Positions 8,601 to 11,920 of a stretch of DNA of 11,920 nucleotides are shown piece by piece. Position 1 is the first letter of the stretch; every line of letters begins with the position of its first letter. The DNA lies in contig JAWOHT010000150.1 of the NCBI GenBank assembly GCA_046485045.1, positions 1 to 11,920 of the forward strand, read 5' to 3'. A program made the translations under genes and the position numbers. Source of the stretch: JAFGPL01 sp046485045 (GTDB lineage: Bacteria > Bacteroidota > Bacteroidia > Bacteroidales > UBA10428). Below the pieces are notes generated by a model. That model saw nothing but the letters and a program-made list of their open reading frames with translations, ran no database searches and was not told where the DNA came from.

Positions 8601-11420
8601 CTTTTACAAATTGAAGATCCGGCCAATATTAATCTGGTACGTCAACTCGTTCAGGCTCATGCTTACTGGAAATTAAAAGGATTAGCCGTTGATCTGGTAA
8701 TCTGGAATGAAGATCGTGCCGGGTATCGTCAGTTACTTCAGGAACAAATTCTTGGATTAATTGCCGCCGGAGTTGAAGTAAATGTTATTGACCGGCCAGG
8801 CGGAATATTTGTACGCTCAGCAGACCAAATATCAAACGAAGACCGGATTCTTTTTCAAACGGTTGCACGCGCTGTTATCAGCGATACAAGGGGAACTTTG
8901 GCAGATCAAATAAGCCGTCGTGGTTATGGCGAATTTTCAATTTCATATTTCAAACCAACACGAACACACAGGCCCAATCCACAAAAAGATGAGGTATTGC
9001 CCAGGCTTGATCTGATCTTTTATAATGGTATCGGAGGATTTTCATCAGACGGACGGGAATATGTAATTACAACATCAAAAGACCGGAAAACACCGTCGCC
9101 ATGGGTAAATGTCCTGGCTAACCAGAGATTCGGAACAGTAATTTCTGAGAATGGAATGGCCTATACCTGGGCTGAAAATTCGCACGAGTATCGTCTCACG
9201 CCATGGCATAACGATCCTGTAACCGATTCGGGCGGAGAAGCAATGTATATCCGTGATGAAGAGACAGGCCACTTCTGGTCGCCTATGCCACTTACCGCAA
9301 GCGAATCGAGGTTATATGTAAGCCGGCACGGATTTGGCTACAGTGTATTCGAGCACAATGAGGGCGGCATATATACCGAACTATGGGTTTATGTTGCTAC
9401 AGATGCTTCGGTGAAGTTTTCGGTATTAAAAGTAAGGAATGATTCGGGACGGCCCTGCAAATTGTCAGCTACAAGTTATGTGGAATGGGTTTTGGGAGAC
9501 TTACGGCACAAATATGCCATGCATGTGAACACCAACATTGACCTAAACAACAGCGTGATATATGCAACAAATCAATACAATCCGGAACTGTCTCACCGGG
9601 TTGCTTTTTTACATACTGATGATACTCCAACCTTTATGACCTGCGACCGTACAGAGTTTATAGGACGCAACGGTACATTGAAAAACCCTGCTTCGATGCT
9701 GCGTTCACGTCTTTCAGGAAAGAAAGGCCCAGCTCTTGATCCGTGCGGAGCAATTCAGGTTCCTTTTGATCTGGCTGCCGGACAGGAACGGGAAATTATA
9801 TTCAGGCTTGGTGTCGGACTTGATATGGAAGATACAAATGCCCTCATTAACCGTTTTCGGGGATCGGGGTCCGCACGTAAAGCATTGGAAGGTGTATGGC
9901 ATCACTGGAATCAGACCCTCGGCTTTGTGCAGATAGAAACACCCGACTTGGCGTTGAATGTGCTGGCAAATGGATGGCTTTTATATCAAACACTGGCATG
10001 CAGGATTTGGGCACGTAGCGGATATTATCAATCGGGTGGCGCATACGGTTTTCGGGATCAGTTGCAGGATGCTATGGCCCTGATTCATGCCAAACCATAT
10101 CTGCTTAGGGAACTGCTTCTGCTTTTTGCCGGCAGGCAATTCCTTGAAGGAGATGTACAGCACTGGTGGCATCCACCTGTCGGAAGAGGCGTGCGCACCC
10201 ATTGTTCTGACGATTACCTTTGGTTACCATTAGCAACATGCCGGTATATAACAGGTACAGGAGATACAGGAGTGCTGGATGAATCTGCGTATTTTCTTGA
10301 AGGACGCCCTGTAAACCCCGAAGATGATTCGTATTACGATCTTCCAAACCGTTCGGAAGAAAAAGGCACACTATACGAACATTGTAAACGTTCTATCCTG
10401 TATGGGCTAAAATTTGGAAAACACGGACTTCCCCTGATAGGCACCTGCGACTGGAACGACGGAATGAATATGGTTGGTAACCAGGGAAAAGGCGAAAGCG
10501 TATGGCTTGGCTTTTTTCTTTTCGATGTGCTTACTCAATTTATTAATATTGCTCAGGCAAAAGGCGATTTTGAATTTGCGGAATTATGCAGGAGTGCCGC
10601 TAAAAAAATACAACTGAATATAGAAAAAAACGCGTGGGACGGAGAATGGTACCGCCGCGCTTATTTCGACAATGGCTTACCCCTTGGATCATCAAGCAAC
10701 GATGAATGCCAGATTGATTCTATCTCTCAAAGCTGGAGTGTGCTTTCAGGAGCAGGCAACACAGAACGGTCGAAAATAGCTATGGAATCTGTTAACAATA
10801 GGCTTGTAAGGCATGAGGATTCGTTGGTTCAATTGTTAGACCCTCCTTTTGACAAATCTGATTTGAATCCCGGCTATATTAAGGGATATGTTCCCGGTGT
10901 AAGAGAAAACGGCGGCCAGTATACCCATGCAGCTATATGGACAGCTATGGCATTCGCAAAACTGGGAGACAGTAAAAAAGCATGGGAAATTTTAAAGTTA
11001 ATCAACCCGATTAATCATGCCAAAACCCCGGAAGATGTTGTAAAGTATAAGGTTGAACCCTATGTAATAGCTGCCGATGTTTATGCCCTGGAGCCCCACG
11101 TTGGCAGAGGCGGATGGACATGGTATACAGGATCGGCCGGCTGGATGTATCGCCTTATTGTGGAATCGCTGCTCGGACTGAGGCTTGAATCAGATAAATT
11201 ATATATCGAGCCTTGTATTCCGTCCGATTGGAATACTTATAAAATTCATTACAGATACAGAGAAACGATGTATCATATTATGCTATCTCAACTGCATGAA
11301 GATTTCAGTAAAAAAATAATAATAGTTGACGGGATTGAATGTAAGGATAAGTTTATCCAAATGGTTGACGATCGCCGGGACCACCTGGCAGAAGTAAAAA
11401 TTTACAGGGATAATTTATAA
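2697..11420 (+). CDS. ndvB: Cyclic beta-1,2-glucan synthase (GT84 / GH189-type / GH94), NdvB/ChvB-like
   Basis: This intact frame of about 2,907 residues (numbered from ATG 2697; GTG 2613 would add 28) matches the usual 2,800-2,900 of ChvB/NdvB/Cgs. These inner-membrane enzymes make cyclic beta-1,2-glucan from UDP-glucose, using themselves as primer. Residues 1-420 are helical. Membrane segments lie at about 420-442, 458-484, two within 835-878 and two within 962-1004, the six expected. Between the second and third is the GT-A glycosyltransferase, with DTD (643-645), SHDLLEG (755-761) and RRSRW (788-792). The glucoamylase-like cyclisation domain follows, with RTSPTNIGL (1059), VDSGN (1127-1131), SWSGSMFEY (1407-1415) and GVPWGISESGYNG (1449-1461). 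Two GH94-like modules come next: beta-sandwiches with CYIRD (1673) and MYIRD (2183), then the helical barrel with YGFRDQLQD (2450-2458), THCSDDYLW (2501-2509), DWNDGMN (2585-2591) and GGWTWYTGSAGWMYR (2805-2819). No frameshift is seen. No NdvA/ChvA exporter is adjacent. The family is certain; the product's linkage and cyclic form are inferred from architecture. Confidence 0.93.
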   Translation: MKVGPSILNESLHRLKSHLWENDLSQKYADGEPPMRSELFSTEQMEQYGKTLAGLHIPGPKVEPDQQLLSRLAENETILLEVHELISGAVKANRQITPAGEWLLDNFYLIEEQIRTGRKHLPKGYSKELPRLLNGPSAGLPRVYDIAKEIISHGEGHIDPESLRRFVTAYQTITALKLGELWAIPIMLRLALIENLRRVAVRVAAGRIDRDLADSWADKMTETAEKDPKSLILVIADMARSDPPMSTPFVSEFVRRLQGQSPALAFPLTWIEQRLSESNQTIVQLIQSGNQQQAADQVSISNSIGSLRFLSSLDWREFVETMSHVEQVLQKDPAQAYKLMDFNTRDHYRHVIEKIAKKCSFSEIEVAHKSIELAKTGAKQNGAEDRTAHVGFYLIGRGLPQLERLTKMKKTFSSIVSKTVFRFPLFFYLGLITLLTLTLTWSLLEKAHSDGMDGWHLRAFGFLLILCASYLAIALVNWLTTLFTSPYPLPRLDFSKGIPPESRSLVVVPSMLISAQDIEDLAEALEVRFLANQDKNLHFGLLTDFKDARQEKSEEDDQFIQLVSKKITDLNKKYPGENSDTFFLFHRPRKWNAKDKMWMGYERKRGKLSDLNSLLRGGHENMFSLIIGNTEVLEKIKYVITLDTDTQLPRDAARQFIGAMSHPLNKPKYDAVKQRVTDGYSILQPRVAVSLPGTNRSRYARLFGSEPGIDPYTRAVSDVYQDLFGEGSFIGKGIYDVDSFEQTLKDRFPENRILSHDLLEGCYARSGLLSDVLLFEEYPASYKTDVVRRSRWIRGDWQLIPWLAPFLPRVKGVKRKNPLSFLSIWKILDNLRRSFIPLALTLLLLSGWIILPSSWFWTLVVIGFILIPPLIISVVSIFQKPEDVILLQHLKANGQLALRQLYQVVFILISLPYESFYSMDALLRTCWRLFISKKQLLEWNSFAHVKYHSRSELIESIRTMWISPVIAILSAICLFILFPETLIMVWPILGLWFAFPVIAWWLSKPLVPVRAKLTDKQHRFLRELARKTWSFFETFVGPDDNWLPPDNYQEHPVPVVAHRTSPTNIGLSLLANLSAYDFGYIFSGELLQRTLNAFNTMNLLERYHGHFFNWYDTQSLKPLRPLYISSVDSGNLAGHLLTLQQGLLTLPDQKILGSRLFEGINDTLQILIEQTDKTIPVQIVQFRKYLKAILAEQPDTLLYMRKCLEKLSTCSIEIVNALNTDSHEQYQIWANKLSRQCQGALNELTYLVPCINHPDCSEIMEKYPDMNTIPTLREIAKTTTEKFTPTGQMIDETNAQISEMYDEFKSMIRTAVEHANERIQLIEALVLQSGKFSDMEYGFLYDKSRHLLTVGYNVEDRRRDSSYYDLLASEARLSSFVAIAQGKVPQESWFALGRLLTTLQGEPILLSWSGSMFEYLMPLIVMPEYENSLLYQTCKSAVIRQIEYGELRGVPWGISESGYNGVDVFQNYQYRAFGVPGLGLKRGLSEDLVIAPYATALALMVMPEEACTNLERLADEGNMGNHGFYEAIDYTSLRLPRGVSKAVIKSFMSHHVGMSFLSLAYVLLDRPMQKRFESYPLFQATLLLLQERIPRATTFFSLTSDISIVRPNVNLQELPLRMFNTPDTPFPEVSLLSNGGRYRMIITNAGGGYSHWKDIALTRWREDITCDNWGTFCYIRDAENGNFWSATYQPTLQQPEKYEAIFSEGRAEFRRRDFDIDTHTEIVVSPEDDIELRRIQLTNRTRSRRIIDITSYAEVVLAPNGSDLAHPVFSNLFVQTEIFNQRQAILCTRRPRSVEEHSPCMFHLMAVHGAEIRNITFETDRMQFIGRGNTLVSPQAMTNPKPLSGSQGSVLDPIVAIQYQIVLEPEGSATVDIVTGISESREGALNLVEKYQDKQIANRVFELAWTHNQVVLRQINASESDAQLYSRLAGSIIFANSSLRGEPGILIKNRRGQSGLWGYSISGDLPIVLLQIEDPANINLVRQLVQAHAYWKLKGLAVDLVIWNEDRAGYRQLLQEQILGLIAAGVEVNVIDRPGGIFVRSADQISNEDRILFQTVARAVISDTRGTLADQISRRGYGEFSISYFKPTRTHRPNPQKDEVLPRLDLIFYNGIGGFSSDGREYVITTSKDRKTPSPWVNVLANQRFGTVISENGMAYTWAENSHEYRLTPWHNDPVTDSGGEAMYIRDEETGHFWSPMPLTASESRLYVSRHGFGYSVFEHNEGGIYTELWVYVATDASVKFSVLKVRNDSGRPCKLSATSYVEWVLGDLRHKYAMHVNTNIDLNNSVIYATNQYNPELSHRVAFLHTDDTPTFMTCDRTEFIGRNGTLKNPASMLRSRLSGKKGPALDPCGAIQVPFDLAAGQEREIIFRLGVGLDMEDTNALINRFRGSGSARKALEGVWHHWNQTLGFVQIETPDLALNVLANGWLLYQTLACRIWARSGYYQSGGAYGFRDQLQDAMALIHAKPYLLRELLLLFAGRQFLEGDVQHWWHPPVGRGVRTHCSDDYLWLPLATCRYITGTGDTGVLDESAYFLEGRPVNPEDDSYYDLPNRSEEKGTLYEHCKRSILYGLKFGKHGLPLIGTCDWNDGMNMVGNQGKGESVWLGFFLFDVLTQFINIAQAKGDFEFAELCRSAAKKIQLNIEKNAWDGEWYRRAYFDNGLPLGSSSNDECQIDSISQSWSVLSGAGNTERSKIAMESVNNRLVRHEDSLVQLLDPPFDKSDLNPGYIKGYVPGVRENGGQYTHAAIWTAMAFAKLGDSKKAWEILKLINPINHAKTPEDVVKYKVEPYVIAADVYALEPHVGRGGWTWYTGSAGWMYRLIVESLLGLRLESDKLYIEPCIPSDWNTYKIHYRYRETMYHIMLSQLHEDFSKKIIIVDGIECKDKFIQMVDDRRDHLAEVKIYRDNL

Positions 11421-11678
11421 TGCCGGATAAAAACACATTTCTCTGTTGTAATGAATAAAAAACGACGCCTGGCATTGATGTGTGCTTCGAATGTGGATTC
11501 CAGACCTCTGAAAAGGAAGCCCGTTGGGGATGCTCAAGCACATTGCACACATTAGCAAGTTGCACCAGCCGACCCGCAAACCAAAACTTACCAAAGAGTG
11601 CAATCTTGCCGACACACAACGCAGACACTTAAAAATAAATAAATTAAGTAAGCAAATTATAATAATAGAAAGCAGATA
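11421..11678. other. Non-coding region downstream of the glucan synthase gene, with a GC-richer block
   Basis: I see no credible gene and no clear stem-loop-plus-T-run terminator after the stop codon at 11418-11420. Bases 11459 to about 11635 stand out as more GC-rich (about half) than the AT-rich DNA on either side. They include short repeated motifs (GCACATT, GCACACATT, AGCAAGTT, GCACC at 11538-11566) that resemble the heptamer repeats upstream of the gene. Two minus-strand open frames cross this block, but both lack a start signal and overlap the synthase end or the AT-rich tail. The block could be an intergenic repeat copy or a decayed gene. Confidence 0.45.
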
Positions 11679-11696
11679 ATTCATGCATTTCATGGC
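11679..11696. repeat. Degenerate copy of the ATTCGTG repeat
   Basis: ATTCATGCATTTCATGGC at this position matches ATTCGTGCATTCGTGGC of the following tandem repeat with two substitutions and an inserted base. It is probably a decayed edge copy of the array. Confidence 0.5.
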
Positions 11697-11710
11697 AAAT
11701 AAAAAAGTAA

Positions 11711-11920
11711 GCCACTAATTCACGAATATAAAGACGAATCATTCGTGCATTCGTGGCGAACAAAATTCATTCGTGCATTCGTGACTTTAAAAAACAAGCC
11801 ACTAATTCACGAATAAAAAGACGAATCATTCGTGCATTCGTGGCGAACAAAATTCATTCGTGCATTCGTGGCATCCAAAAACAAGCCACGAATTCACGAA
11901 TAAAAAGACGAATCATTCAT
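11711..11920. repeat. 87-bp tandem repeat with internal inverted repeats (runs off the edge)
   Basis: Copies begin with GCCAC at 11711, 11798 and 11885, exactly 87 bases apart; the third is cut by the window end after 36 bases. Within a copy, GCCACTAATTCACGAAT (11711-11727) is an imperfect inverse of ATTCGTGCATTCGTGGC (11741-11757), forming 17-base arms with two mismatches around a 13-base loop. The same layout occurs at 11798-11814 and 11828-11844. ATTCGTGCATTCGTG recurs 28 bases later in each unit (11741 and 11769). The two complete copies are nearly identical. GCCACGAATTCACGAAT-like repeats are familiar in Bacteroidota intergenic DNA. I do not know their function. Confidence 0.88.

Noticed and set aside
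11419..11475. Terminator formed by ATGCCGG and CCTGGCAT after the synthase stop codon
   Set aside because: The arms carry a mismatch, the loop is about 40 bases, and no T-run follows.
11353..11693. Two minus-strand frames of about 90 residues after the synthase gene
   Set aside because: They overlap the conserved gene end or the AT-rich tail, lack a credible start region, and I recognise no domain; the underlying block is reported as unexplained non-coding DNA.
11711..11920. CRISPR array
   Set aside because: The repeats are contiguous 87-bp units with no unique spacers, and no cas gene is present.

Overview
The window looks like a stretch of a Bacteroidota chromosome or metagenomic contig. 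It is AT-leaning with sparse Shine-Dalgarno signals. It carries a beta-strand-rich surface protein of the kind seen in this phylum, and its intergenic DNA is full of short repeats typical of Bacteroidota. No rRNA, tRNA, CRISPR array, transposase or phage gene was seen.

Layout. Bases 1 to about 105 are GC-rich (about 62% over the first 100 bases) and do not fit the rest. Read on the minus strand they look like the last codons of a triosephosphate isomerase gene overlapping the start of secG, a proteobacterial arrangement, so a chimeric join near 95-107 is likely. From there to 1521 (minus strand) lies the 5' part of a secreted, repeat-bearing surface protein. A 1.1 kb non-coding region (1522-2696) separates it from the divergently oriented main gene. 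That region contains short direct repeats spaced 21-22 bp apart, a 258-bp zone of seven-base-periodic repeats, and two small dyads next to the main gene's start.

Bases 2697-11420 (plus strand; possible GTG start at 2613) are one intact reading frame of about 2,907 residues. It encodes a membrane-bound cyclic beta-1,2-glucan synthase of the NdvB/ChvB/Cgs type. In order it has an N-terminal helical region, six membrane segments around a GT84 glycosyltransferase, a glucoamylase-like cyclisation domain (GH189 type), and two GH94-like modules, of which only the second keeps the phosphorylase-type motifs. By family knowledge this one protein initiates, elongates, trims and cyclises beta-1,2-glucan from UDP-glucose. 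No exporter or glucan-modifying gene lies beside it within the window.

Downstream of 11420 there are no convincing genes. A roughly 180-base block of higher GC (11459-11635) is followed by an 87-bp tandem repeat with internal inverted repeats that runs off the right edge. The two complete genes' neighbourhood gives no sign of an operon or of a multi-gene defence or mobile system.
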